From assembly GCA_008373165.1 (NCBI GenBank), contig RQOU01000118.1, positions 1-56,305 of the forward strand: DNA of 56,305 nucleotides, written 5' to 3'. Both the position numbers and the translations under genes were made by a program. Of this stretch, positions 27,739-36,681 are shown in pieces. Source of the stretch: SAR202 cluster bacterium (GTDB lineage: Bacteria; Chloroflexota; Dehalococcoidia; Lucifugimonadales; Lucifugimonadaceae). The notes beneath the pieces were generated by a model. It did not search any database and was not told the origin of the DNA. It was given only the letters and a program-made list of their open reading frames with translations. Position 1 is the first letter of the stretch; every line of letters begins with the position of its first letter.

Positions 27739-27827
27739 TTGATATCTATCTGGTTCCCTCAGAGATAAAATCTTTACCTGATAACAGTACGCTCATTAAT
27801 AACTGACACTCTTATACTTGAACGACC

Positions 27828-28613
27828 GTGACTTCTCTACTCGCCGTTGATATCGGTAACACGAACATCACAATCGGAGCCTTTGAAGGTCAGATTATTA
27901 CCGCAACCTGGCGTCTGGGAACTCGCGAGGCACGCACCGTTGACGAGCATGTTGTGGCACTTCAAGGTATTTTGAAATCAAAGAACGTCGACCCAGGATC
28001 ATTTGATGCTGTGGTCCTGTGCTCGGTCGTACCGCCACTTACAGAAGATTATGTCAAGGCGCTTGCATCCCTAACAAAAAGGGAGCCGCTCGTAATCGGC
28101 CCAGGCATACGAACTGGTATTCGCATTCACTATGACAGGACTCAAGATGTCGGAGCCGATCGAATCGTGGATGCAGTAGCTGCTCATCAAATATACGGTG
28201 GCCCGATCATAATTGTAGATATCGGCACGGCAACCGTGTTCGACGCAATCACCGTAGATGGTGACTACATCGGAGGTGCGATTTCTCCAGGACTGGAAAT
28301 CGCGGCAGATGCAATGTTCCGTAACACTTCTCAACTTCGCCGTGTAGAAATGATCGCGCCGGATAATGTCATAGGCAAAAGTACAGTTACATCGATGCAA
28401 TCGGGATTTATTTACGGATTCGCTGCGCTGATCGAAGGAATGGTGACACGATTTAAATCAGAGTTGAATCCAGGTAAGCCTGACGAGGTAAGAGTAGTCG
28501 CAACTGGCGGCTTGGCGAAATTAATGGGTGAACAAACTGACTGTTTCGACCATATAAACCCCGAACTCACGTTGACTGGTTTGAGGATGGTATATGAAAT
28601 GAATAACAATTAA
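27828..28613 (+). CDS. coaX: Type III pantothenate kinase
   Basis: 261 residues, the usual CoaX length. The N-terminal phosphate-binding loop is LAVDIGNTNITIGAF, followed by IGPGIRTGIRI and GADRIVDAVAAHQIYGGPIIIVDIGTATVFDAI, where the Asp and Gly-Thr motifs mark the ASKHA fold. GGAISPGLEIAADAMFRNTSQL completes the site. It phosphorylates pantothenate in the first step of CoA synthesis. The start is GTG. CoaBC follows after 6 bp, so the first three activities of the pathway are encoded together. Confidence 0.96.
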   Translation: MTSLLAVDIGNTNITIGAFEGQIITATWRLGTREARTVDEHVVALQGILKSKNVDPGSFDAVVLCSVVPPLTEDYVKALASLTKREPLVIGPGIRTGIRIHYDRTQDVGADRIVDAVAAHQIYGGPIIIVDIGTATVFDAITVDGDYIGGAISPGLEIAADAMFRNTSQLRRVEMIAPDNVIGKSTVTSMQSGFIYGFAALIEGMVTRFKSELNPGKPDEVRVVATGGLAKLMGEQTDCFDHINPELTLTGLRMVYEMNNN

Positions 28614-28619
28614 TCTGAC

Positions 28620-29858
28620 ATGCCACCTAAGATGACTTCAATAATGCGACCAATATCACACACCCCTCTTCAAGGTAAAAACGTTGTTCTGGGCGTAACA
28701 GGTTCAATCGCTGCTTATAAGGCGGCAGATATCGCGAGCAAACTGGTGCAAGCAGGTGCCTCGGTCGACGTCATTATGACGACATCAGCCACCACATTCG
28801 TCGGAACGGCTACTTTTGAGGCGCTAACTCATCGACCTGTTACCACTGGCTTGTGGCAAGCACGATCGGAACTAAACATGGATCATGTTGCCCTAGCTTT
28901 ACAAGCAGACTGTATTCTAATTGCTCCGGCTACCGCCAATACCATCGCAAAGTTAGCCCTTGGTATAGCCGACGACCCCTTGACGGCAACAGTACTCGCC
29001 ACTGAGGCACCTGTGATCATCGCACCAGCCATGGACGCTGACATGTTTGCAAGTCCATCCACGCAACGAAACGTCAATACACTTGTTGAAGATGGAGCGA
29101 TAATCGCTGGCCCCGCCAACGGACGACTAGCATCTGGATTATTGGGAAAAGGCAGGTTAGTAGAAACTCATGTTTTAGAAGGATTAGTGCGCCAAGCCAT
29201 CGGAAGACATGGCGACTACTCAGGCAGACGAGTCATTGTTTCTGCGGGCGGCACCCGCCAACCAATTGATCCGGTCAGATTCATTTCAAATCGATCTACG
29301 GGGAAAATGGGGCATCGAATCGCCGAAGCTGCACGTGACCGAGGTGCTGACGTACTTCTGATCACTGCCTCAGACCTCCCTTATCCATCAGGTGTAGAGG
29401 TAGTGAAAGCCATGACAGTTGAAGAGATGCGCGATACGATTGTGCCATCATCATCTGAAGCTGACCTTCTTATCATGGCCGCTGCGATATCTGACTTCAC
29501 CCCCGCTCAAGTTTCTGATCAAAAGATAAAAAAGCAAGGTCAGCCAGAAACGTCACTTAAACTTGTAGAAGTCGAAGACTTTATGCCACTTGCCAAAGGC
29601 AGGAAACTTGTAAAAGTTGCATTCGCTGCGGAGACAAATAATGTCGAAGAAAACGCGAAAGCAAAAACGACACCTAAAGGAGCAGCCTTTGTCGTTGCAA
29701 ATGATATAAGTGAGCCCGGAAGCGGATTTGGCACAGATACCAACCGAGTGACATTCGTAGACTCCCAAGGAAACACACAACAACATCCTCTAATGACCAA
29801 ATTAAACGTCGGTCACGCTATTCTCGACTACGCTTTGCCTTTACTTACGAAACATTAA
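28620..29858 (+). CDS. coaBC: Bifunctional phosphopantothenoylcysteine decarboxylase/phosphopantothenate-cysteine ligase
   Basis: A 412-residue fusion. The N-terminal CoaC flavoprotein domain starts at KNVVLGVTGSIAAYKAADI and has IAPATANTIAKLALGIADD and APAMDADMF, matching the PXMNXXMW-type motif with substitutions. The C-terminal CoaB domain has RRVIVSAGGTRQPIDPVRFISNRSTGKMG and later FAAETNNVEENAKAK. Together they convert 4'-phosphopantothenate to 4'-phosphopantetheine. About 15 N-terminal residues before the flavoprotein domain may be extra. It is translated right after coaX. Confidence 0.95.
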   Translation: MPPKMTSIMRPISHTPLQGKNVVLGVTGSIAAYKAADIASKLVQAGASVDVIMTTSATTFVGTATFEALTHRPVTTGLWQARSELNMDHVALALQADCILIAPATANTIAKLALGIADDPLTATVLATEAPVIIAPAMDADMFASPSTQRNVNTLVEDGAIIAGPANGRLASGLLGKGRLVETHVLEGLVRQAIGRHGDYSGRRVIVSAGGTRQPIDPVRFISNRSTGKMGHRIAEAARDRGADVLLITASDLPYPSGVEVVKAMTVEEMRDTIVPSSSEADLLIMAAAISDFTPAQVSDQKIKKQGQPETSLKLVEVEDFMPLAKGRKLVKVAFAAETNNVEENAKAKTTPKGAAFVVANDISEPGSGFGTDTNRVTFVDSQGNTQQHPLMTKLNVGHAILDYALPLLTKH

Positions 29859-30036
29859 TCAGAGCTGATAGTGATAGTCTAATTTCGGACATTGTTCCAT
29901 CAAATCCTCAAAAAAACATTAGCGAAAATTTATATCCGCAAGATTTCCATAGACTCAGCCATGCCATAACGGTGCAGTTCACCGTAGAATATGAGCTGTA
30001 AATACTTCACTACAAAATCCGATCGAGAGCGTCTAC

Positions 30037-30309
30037 ATGAGGCTGTACTGGAAGCAGAAGAAAAAAGGAATTGATCTAATAGTTGAAAACGATGAAGGTG
30101 ATACTTTCTCTGTTGGAGGAGTTCGGGATACCAAACGCGGTATCGAAGCCCTTGCCAAAACAACCGGCTACGATCCTGGACGCGCCGTCAAAGGATTAGG
30201 ATCAATGGAAGAAGGTCGGACTTTCGTTGAACAATTCGAGCCATGGCGAGAATTTTTTCCTGGCGATCCACTCAGCGTAGAGCCTGATATTGTTCCGATT
30301 GAAAACTAG
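30037..30309 (+). CDS. Conserved small hypothetical protein, 90 aa
   Basis: A 90-residue acidic-to-neutral soluble protein that I do not recognise. It begins RLYWKQKKKGIDLIVENDEGDTFSVGGVRDTKRGI and ends in an acidic, Pro-containing tail (GDPLSVEPDIVPIEN). No membrane segment, signal peptide or metal motif is visible. The alternating charged and hydrophobic start suggests a small beta-sheet domain. It lies 24 bp upstream of the RraA-like gene on the same strand and is probably co-transcribed with it. A GAGAG stretch lies 7 bp before the ATG. Confidence 0.65.
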   Translation: MRLYWKQKKKGIDLIVENDEGDTFSVGGVRDTKRGIEALAKTTGYDPGRAVKGLGSMEEGRTFVEQFEPWREFFPGDPLSVEPDIVPIEN

Positions 30310-30333
30310 ATACGTTTAAACCCTGTTCATATC

Positions 30334-31020
30334 ATGAAAACAGTAAATCAATCGGTACTAGATACATTGGCTGAATACGATTCGGCTACAGTTCAAAATG
30401 CAGGGATCCTTGTTCGTGGATACATCCACGAAGACAACGACTACACCGACCCCAGTATCCGAGAATACGTGTCCCCAGGAGAAAAACCCGCAGTCGGATA
30501 CGCATTTACCTCAACCTGGGCTCCATTAAATGAACCCGGTGAACTCAAATCAAACCGCACAGACTATTTTGACTCTATAGCAAAAGCCGATGTACCAGTG
30601 ATCGTAGTCCAGCAAGACGTAGAAAAGCCTTCTCGCAGAGGGGCCATCATTGGAGATGGCATGGCGTATCAAATGAAGGCACTTGGCGCAGTCGGCGCAC
30701 TGGTCGATGGAAACGCTCGAGACATCCCGGGGATAAAACAAGCCGGTTTACCACTATGGGCAACTGGACGGGTTCCAGGCCATGGCCCTTTCAACATGAT
30801 TGATCAAAACATTGAAGTGGTGGTCGCAAGTTTGAAAATCGCTCCTGGAGATATATTAGTGTGCGATGCTGACGGCACAACTAGAGTTGAGGTAGATATG
30901 GCTGCTGATGTGGCAAAAATGTGTGCGGAGGTTCGAATGAAAGAATCCGCTGTCCACCAATTCTTTGCAGCAAAAGATTTCACTTTAGAAAAATGGGATA
31001 AATGGAAAAAGGACAACTAG
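30334..31020 (+). CDS. RraA family protein (aldolase/decarboxylase-like)
   Basis: A 228-residue protein with the RraA/HMG-aldolase fold. The diagnostic core is GDGMAYQMKALGAVGALVDGNARDIPGIKQAGLPLWATG (roughly residues 108-146), where the Asp and Arg of NARD bind metal and substrate. Members include the RNase E inhibitor RraA, 4-hydroxy-4-methyl-2-oxoglutarate aldolases and oxaloacetate decarboxylases. In this catabolic setting a small-molecule lyase role is likelier than RNase control. It follows the 90-aa unknown gene. Its stop codon lies inside a palindrome shared with the convergent valS stop. Confidence 0.85.
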   Translation: MKTVNQSVLDTLAEYDSATVQNAGILVRGYIHEDNDYTDPSIREYVSPGEKPAVGYAFTSTWAPLNEPGELKSNRTDYFDSIAKADVPVIVVQQDVEKPSRRGAIIGDGMAYQMKALGAVGALVDGNARDIPGIKQAGLPLWATGRVPGHGPFNMIDQNIEVVVASLKIAPGDILVCDADGTTRVEVDMAADVAKMCAEVRMKESAVHQFFAAKDFTLEKWDKWKKDN

Positions 31021-31037
31021 ATTTACTTTAAATCTAG
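31017..31037. terminator. Palindrome spanning both convergent stop codons (possible bidirectional terminator)
   Basis: Two 9-bp arms, CTAGATTTA (31017-31025) and TAAATCTAG (31029-31037), flank a 3-nt loop. The TAG of the RraA-like gene and the TAG of valS both lie inside the arms. The hairpin is AT-rich with only weak T-runs after it on either strand. A bidirectional terminator between the two genes is plausible but not certain. Confidence 0.45.
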
Positions 31038-33676
31038 TCTTCCAACGGTTTTACGTGGGCCATGTAACGCCAATCAGACGTTGGAGTCCCCGGTACAAAG
31101 CTAATATCGTCAGCACCGCCTGCAGCCGCAACATCCTTACGTACAAGCCTAAGATCGTGTTCTCCAGCCTCATCGGTTTCCAAATCGAGAGTTAACAACT
31201 CTCGATTCAGACTCATACCACTTTCACTCTTCGACTTTCGGATTGCAGATATTGCATCGCATGCAGCAGAAAAAGATCCCGTCACCTCCGACGCGGGAAT
31301 TGCAGCAAGCTCAGACACCGTCGGCCAGTTAGTTAAATGAATAGATGAATCTCCTGTTTCTTCAGCGAACACCCAACTCCAAACTTCATCTGTAATAGTC
31401 GGAACGATTGGAGCAAACAGCCTTAGCACAACATTTAGCCCAAGACGAAGGGTTGCCACCGCAGAGGCCCTTCCCTGCGGATCATCTTCAGATCGGGATC
31501 GGCGTTTTATCAATTCAATGTAATTATCAGTGAATGCTCCCCAAAAAAACTTTTCCGTTTCTTGCAGGGCTATTGAAAACTCGAATCGCTCAAATGCCTG
31601 AGTCGCAACTACTACAAGCTCCTTTAGTTCAGCAATAAAGGCGCGATCAAGCTCGTTTACAATCGGACCTTCATCGGCAGTCTGAGCAAGCACAAACTTT
31701 CCAGCATTGTAAATTTTGGTTACTAACTTGCCGCCAATTTTGAAGATTGACTCATCATGAGTCGCGTCGGAACCCAACCTGAATGATGCTGACCAATATC
31801 TAACTGCATCTGCACCAAAACGATCAAGAGTTTCGATGGGCGTTACAGCATTGCCTTTCGACTTTGACATTTTTTTGCGGTCAGGATCTAGAACCCATCC
31901 GGAAATGATCACATTCCTCCACGGCACAGTTTCTTGATGCAACAATGCTTTGGCGATGGTGTAAAACGCCCATGTACGGATAATTTCATGACTTTGGGGA
32001 CGTATATCAGCCGGGAACAGAGAACGCATCTGATCACCTGGCTCACCCCAGCGCGCAACCACCTGCGGGGATAGCGATGATGTAAACCAAGTGTCGAAAA
32101 TATCAGGTTCACCAAGAAAACCATCGGGAACTCCACGCTGGCTTTCACTATATCCAGGTGGAGGCGTTGACTCTGGATCGACGGGCAACATACTTTCTGT
32201 CGCTACGATCACATCATCGTAAATTGGCTCGGCATTGGAATCTAATGGATACCAGACCGGGATAGGCACACCAAAATACCTCTGACGAGAGATACACCAA
32301 TCTACATTCAGGTTCTCAGTCCAGTTTTCAAACCGTTTGCGCATGAATTCAGGATGCCACTTGATCTTATTACCCATATCAATCAACTGATCCGTCTTAT
32401 CAAGCAACCTAACAAACCACTGTCGAGTAGTGAGGTATTCGAGTGGGCTATCACCCTTCTCGTAATAACGCACAGGATGCTGTATTGGTTCGGGTTCACG
32501 CTGCAACGGCGCCCCTTTTCCAATCGCTGAATTTTCTGGATCGCGCATAAGATCTACGACAATCGATTTTGCCGATGGAGCACGTTTTCCGACAATCTTC
32601 TGATAGTTTGTGTTCGCCAGATCAGGATTGAGACTAAACCACCCATTCTCCCCACCAAATGATCGCTCCGAGATACGTCCATTACGTGCCATAATCTGGC
32701 GAAGTTCAAGCCTCTGTTCACGCCACCACATTACGTCTGTTTGATCGCCAAATGTACAAACCATCAATATCCCAGTGCCTTTATCGGGGTCTGCTTCGAC
32801 ACTTGGAAATATCGGTATTTTAGAAAAGAAACCCGGCGTGACAGCATATTTACCAAACAGACTTTTATAACGCTCATCATCCGGGTGGGCTGTCACACCG
32901 ACACATGCGGCCAAAAGTTCCGGACGAGTTGTAGATACCACAAAACTTTCTGTCACTGCACGATCATCGAAAACGCCGAATTCAATGTCATGGTAAGCAC
33001 CATTTTTCTCACGATCCTCAACTTCGGCTTGAGCCACAGCAGTTTGGAAATCGACGTCCCACATTGTCGGTGACTCTAACTGATATACATGTCCTTTTGC
33101 GTGAAGGTCCAGAAAACTTCTTTGTGCAATTCGACGACTCTTATCATCAATCGTGGCGTATTCATCGACCCAGTCAATTGAATACCCAAGCCTTTGAAAG
33201 GTGTCCTTGAACGCTACTTCATCCATCTCTGTAATCACGTGACACATCTCGATGAAATTTTGACGACTTACTACGAGCTGTTGATTTTTCTTCAATCCGA
33301 GTTCCGCTCTTTTAGCATCAACATCAAGATTTTCTACGTAAGGAATATTTGGTTCAGCTCGAACTCCAAAATAGTTCTGAACCCTGCGCTCAGTTGGTAA
33401 GCCATTGTCATCCCAACCCATTGGATAAGCTACATTCCAGCCAGTCATTCTCTTATAACGGGCCAAAAGATCCTGGTGAGTGTAAGAAAAAACATGACCG
33501 ACATGCAGAGAACCGCTTACGGTAGGCGGAGGAGAATCAATTACAAAAGATTTGTCGCGCGAAACTCCATGATCACGCTTTTCAATCCCGAGCTCATTCC
33601 AGCGCCGACGCCAGAATGCCTCCCTCTCATTTATATCGAATCGCTTAGGGATATCATCAAAATGTATCGATTTCAC
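31034..33676 (-). CDS. valS: Valyl-tRNA synthetase
   Basis: An 880-residue class I synthetase. The HIGH-type motif is PPPTVSGSLHVGHVFSY near residue 50. The KMSKS motif is DPDRKKMSKSKGNAVTPI in the middle third. Between them lies the CP1 editing domain with VVSTTRPELLAACVGV. The C-terminal anticodon-binding domain follows; the long coiled-coil tail of some ValRS is absent or very short. It charges tRNA-Val. The GTG start has an AGGA box 8 bp upstream. A T-box leader with a GUC specifier precedes it, so expression should rise when tRNA-Val is uncharged. Confidence 0.96.
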   Translation of the reverse strand: MKSIHFDDIPKRFDINEREAFWRRRWNELGIEKRDHGVSRDKSFVIDSPPPTVSGSLHVGHVFSYTHQDLLARYKRMTGWNVAYPMGWDDNGLPTERRVQNYFGVRAEPNIPYVENLDVDAKRAELGLKKNQQLVVSRQNFIEMCHVITEMDEVAFKDTFQRLGYSIDWVDEYATIDDKSRRIAQRSFLDLHAKGHVYQLESPTMWDVDFQTAVAQAEVEDREKNGAYHDIEFGVFDDRAVTESFVVSTTRPELLAACVGVTAHPDDERYKSLFGKYAVTPGFFSKIPIFPSVEADPDKGTGILMVCTFGDQTDVMWWREQRLELRQIMARNGRISERSFGGENGWFSLNPDLANTNYQKIVGKRAPSAKSIVVDLMRDPENSAIGKGAPLQREPEPIQHPVRYYEKGDSPLEYLTTRQWFVRLLDKTDQLIDMGNKIKWHPEFMRKRFENWTENLNVDWCISRQRYFGVPIPVWYPLDSNAEPIYDDVIVATESMLPVDPESTPPPGYSESQRGVPDGFLGEPDIFDTWFTSSLSPQVVARWGEPGDQMRSLFPADIRPQSHEIIRTWAFYTIAKALLHQETVPWRNVIISGWVLDPDRKKMSKSKGNAVTPIETLDRFGADAVRYWSASFRLGSDATHDESIFKIGGKLVTKIYNAGKFVLAQTADEGPIVNELDRAFIAELKELVVVATQAFERFEFSIALQETEKFFWGAFTDNYIELIKRRSRSEDDPQGRASAVATLRLGLNVVLRLFAPIVPTITDEVWSWVFAEETGDSSIHLTNWPTVSELAAIPASEVTGSFSAACDAISAIRKSKSESGMSLNRELLTLDLETDEAGEHDLRLVRKDVAAAGGADDISFVPGTPTSDWRYMAHVKPLED

Positions 33677-33752
33677 TTACGCATTCCTAATTTGACCGAA
33701 ATGGTCTTTCCAATTTTTAAAGACTCGAACACCAGAAACTACAATTTAATAC

Positions 33753-33802
33753 AAAAAACCCACCCTTTTCAAAAGCCAAAATGCTTAATCAAAGGACGGG
33801 TT
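33753..33802 (-). terminator. Intrinsic terminator of the valS T-box leader
   Basis: On the minus strand AACCCGTCCTTT (33802-33791) can pair with AAAGGGTGGGTT further on. This makes a 12-bp stem containing two G-U pairs, followed by TTTTTT. The 5' arm adjoins the T-box sequence, so pairing of the T-box bulge in the antiterminator competes with this stem. It lies about 75 bp before the valS start. Confidence 0.88.
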
Positions 33803-34010
33803 GCCCGCGGTACCACCTTCGTTGCCCACTATGCTATTTTATACAAACAGTGAACCTCTCTAAGAGTTATAACGGAACCACCGGGCAATCCTAAATACTA
33901 CATAGGCTTTCAGATTGCCAGCTCAGAGACGACTTCGCAGATAAACAGGTTCCGATTTTCACCATCCACCGGATCTCTAATACCTGTCTCACCGTTACTA
34001 CTTCTCATCA
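33753..34010 (-). promoter_or_regulatory. T-box leader (tRNA-Val-sensing riboswitch) of valS
   Basis: Read on the minus strand, the leader shows T-box landmarks in order. AGTAGTAACGG lies at the base of Stem I, GGTGGATGGTG forms the distal loop, and GAA-GTC-GTCTCTGAGC is the specifier loop region (GTC at 33933-33931, a valine codon). The T-box itself is AAGGTGGTACCGCGG (33818-33804). A strong terminator follows. Uncharged tRNA-Val should stabilise the antiterminator and let transcription enter valS. The codon choice agrees with the downstream gene. Together with flanking DNA this fills the 385-bp gap between valS and the next gene. Confidence 0.93.
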
Positions 34011-34061
34011 AAGCTTGTTCTATATAGACTCTACCCTAGCTCGAAGGTTGCCCAATTGCAA

Positions 34062-34856
34062 TCACAAAACCTTCTCATGCCCGCGCCGTCTGCCCAAATG
34101 GCTTTGTAGTTCATCCGAATGTAAAAGTATTTTTCGCCGATCATTGTTCTGCCGCATTCGCTCTAATTTAACTAGACCCTTGCGTGTATCGCTTGCAATT
34201 TTTGCTGGGTCTGAACGCTCCATCCTGAGCTTAAATAACCAATAAGTGAAGGCATCATCAGAAGCAAGTGAATGGGCGCCTTTGCGGCGTGAACTCCTAG
34301 GTATAGATGGTAAGCCGGTTTCAAGACTAAAAACCTCCCAAAGTTGACCTCTGGTATTGCCGTAGAGCAGTTCATGAGCCCGCTCCAAAGACACATCACT
34401 TAACTCCCGTCCACTGGCCACGCGAATATGGGTTATTTCCTCTTCAACAGATACCAACAATGCCTGCTCAACCGTCACTCCATAGAAATACGAGAGATGT
34501 GCTCTAAACTTATCGACTCCGACGGCTCGCATAAATTCAGATTCTGCGAAACCACCAAAAAGTGCTGGATCATCAAGCCATTCCCACCAAATATCGTTCT
34601 CGATTTTAGAACTACATGCATCGAGCAGGCGCTCGGCGAGAAGACGCCAGTCAAATGCTTCACCAGCAATGAGATAGTCCATTCCTCTACCCGCGATGGT
34701 CTCTCTGGCAAGAGGCCATTCAGCAATCGTCTCAAGAACTGACAACTTCCAATCTCTCGCATTCTCATCAATCTGTGATTTCAAGCGAGAGATAATCACG
34801 TCAGGCTTCCATGCCGTAACTTCAGAAATAAATTCTTTTTGTTCGTTGCTAACCAC
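34062..34856 (-). CDS. Conserved hypothetical protein, 264 aa
   Basis: 264 residues that I do not recognise. The sequence is rich in Trp and charged residues and looks mostly helical (VLETIAEWPLARETIAGRG, AFDWRLLAERLLDACS, WWEWLDDPALFGGF). It has a very basic C-terminal tail (LGRRRGHEKVL). No signal peptide, membrane segment, P-loop or metal motif is visible. The start is GTG and overlaps the polX reading frame by 8 bp, so it is probably translated after PolX. The valS T-box leader follows it. A link with DNA or RNA metabolism is only a guess from position and the basic tail. Confidence 0.65.
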   Translation of the reverse strand: MVSNEQKEFISEVTAWKPDVIISRLKSQIDENARDWKLSVLETIAEWPLARETIAGRGMDYLIAGEAFDWRLLAERLLDACSSKIENDIWWEWLDDPALFGGFAESEFMRAVGVDKFRAHLSYFYGVTVEQALLVSVEEEITHIRVASGRELSDVSLERAHELLYGNTRGQLWEVFSLETGLPSIPRSSRRKGAHSLASDDAFTYWLFKLRMERSDPAKIASDTRKGLVKLERMRQNNDRRKILLHSDELQSHLGRRRGHEKVL

Positions 34857-36618
34857 GGGATTTCATAAATTCATATCTATCTGACTTCGGCAAGTTTAAA
34901 AAACGTCGTAACTCGTGGAATGTAAGTGTGTTCACTACCTGTTTTTTTTCAACCCAACCTCGAATAGCTGTTTGAACACCAAAGCGCAAATTATCGAATT
35001 GATTTATCCGATGGGAATCAGTGTTGATCGCAAATATTACACCGAGTTCAACTGCTCGACGCACATGATCTGCCTTCAAGTCAAGTCGATCAGGCGAACA
35101 ATTAATTTCCATAACGGTACCAGTCAAAACAGCTGCTTCAAGTACGCTTTCAACATCCATCATAACCGGCGCACGACGCTCAAGCAGCCTTGCAGTTAAA
35201 TGGCATATCACGTCAACATGTGGACTTTGCATCGCGCTGATCACACGCTTTGTCATGATAGCCTGATCCTGATCCATGGCCGAATGGATCGAAGCTATAA
35301 CGATATCTAAATCAGATAAAACCTCGTCTGAATAATCCAATGAGCCGTCGGGCTTAATGTCCATCTCAGTACCTGTCAGCAGTTCTATCCCTGCCAAATC
35401 AGAACCCATTGTTCGCACAGTATGATTATGTGAATTAAGGCGATCAGGAGTTAAACCATTAGCCACTGTCGCACTCGGCGAATGATCAGTGATGGCCAAA
35501 TATTCAAGGCCCCGACTCTGTGCTGCCTCCACCATCTCATCCATGGGGAACCGCCCATCAGACCAGTCGGTATGGCAATGAAGATCGCCACGAATATCAT
35601 CTAGCGATATGACAGACGGAAAATGATCTTCGACCGCCCGCTCGATCTCTCCAGTGTCCTCTCTCATCTCCGGGGGCACAAAAATCAAGCCAAAATAATC
35701 AAAAACATTCTCTTCATCCTCAACATCAATCGGGGAATCTAATTCCAGGTCAAATAAACCGTCTGGAGATAATGTGGAGCCTGCATCAGCAGCGATTTCC
35801 TTCAACTTCTCTAAATGTGCATTGGATCCGGTCCCATAAACAAGTGCACCACCAAATGACTCCGATTTCACGACTTTAATTGAAAATTCCAGACCACTCT
35901 TATCTAAAAATTTAGCACTTGAATCATCGTGTCTCAGCACGGTATATGTATTCGACAATGTGGTGAAAGAATCGATAACCCCACGCATCTCAAATTCATC
36001 ATCCACTGCACAGATTAAGTCGATGCTATGAACCAGTTCTACTCCTCTCCTGATGTCGCCAGCAACCACAATTCTTGCGATATTTGGACAACGTAATTCC
36101 AACTCGATTATCACATCGGTTGCATAGTCCTGCGCTCTGCCAATACCTATACGAGTCCCCTGCTCAATCCGCATCTTCACGTGGCGCAAAATAGACAATG
36201 AGTTTTTCTTGGTAATCCGAGGTAACGATTGAAAGAGCCCGGATTCAATTGAATTAGCAAGATCCTTAAATGAACCGATGCCAAGGTCCTGTGCCGCACT
36301 GAACGCAGTTGCAGGCCCGATACCTGGAATTTGTACAAGGTCGAGTACACCTTCCGGCATCTCTTTTAGAAGACTTTCTAGAAGTTCAAGCTGACCCGTT
36401 TGAACTAATTCCTGCACTTTGCCCACTATAGCTTCACCGAAACCTGGAATTTCACGAAGACGGTCAGGTTCTTCAACAAGTTCCGAAACGGGATACGGGA
36501 GACTTCTAATGACATCTGAGGCCCTTGAGTACGCGCGAACCTTGAATACGTTTTCGCCCTTTGCTTGCATCAAAATCGCGACGTCCGCAAAAGCTTTGGA
36601 TATGGAAGTGTTGTTCAT
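34849..36618 (-). CDS. polX: PolX-family protein: degenerate polymerase domain plus PHP nuclease domain
   Basis: About 589 residues with full PolX architecture. There are two helix-hairpin-helix elements (EIPGFGEAIVGKV, QIPGIGPATAFSA), a Pol-beta-like domain and a C-terminal PHP domain. In the polymerase site the GDID-type motif reads HSID (Ser198, Asp200) and the third Asp site reads EFSIKVV (Ser246), so two of three metal ligands are Ser. The PHP domain keeps GDLHCHTDWSDG, AITDHS, TGTEMDI, ASIHSAM and NTDSH. A 3'-5' exonuclease or AP-site nuclease without polymerase activity is the likely outcome. I chose the ATG at 36618 over the TTG at 36660 because it gives the standard N-terminus. Confidence 0.88.
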   Translation of the reverse strand: MNNTSISKAFADVAILMQAKGENVFKVRAYSRASDVIRSLPYPVSELVEEPDRLREIPGFGEAIVGKVQELVQTGQLELLESLLKEMPEGVLDLVQIPGIGPATAFSAAQDLGIGSFKDLANSIESGLFQSLPRITKKNSLSILRHVKMRIEQGTRIGIGRAQDYATDVIIELELRCPNIARIVVAGDIRRGVELVHSIDLICAVDDEFEMRGVIDSFTTLSNTYTVLRHDDSSAKFLDKSGLEFSIKVVKSESFGGALVYGTGSNAHLEKLKEIAADAGSTLSPDGLFDLELDSPIDVEDEENVFDYFGLIFVPPEMREDTGEIERAVEDHFPSVISLDDIRGDLHCHTDWSDGRFPMDEMVEAAQSRGLEYLAITDHSPSATVANGLTPDRLNSHNHTVRTMGSDLAGIELLTGTEMDIKPDGSLDYSDEVLSDLDIVIASIHSAMDQDQAIMTKRVISAMQSPHVDVICHLTARLLERRAPVMMDVESVLEAAVLTGTVMEINCSPDRLDLKADHVRRAVELGVIFAINTDSHRINQFDNLRFGVQTAIRGWVEKKQVVNTLTFHELRRFLNLPKSDRYEFMKSRG

Positions 36619-36681
36619 GTCCAAAAGATTATCGCTGCAAACGACAACTTGGTCGACCAAGCACCGGTCAAATGCGGTGAA

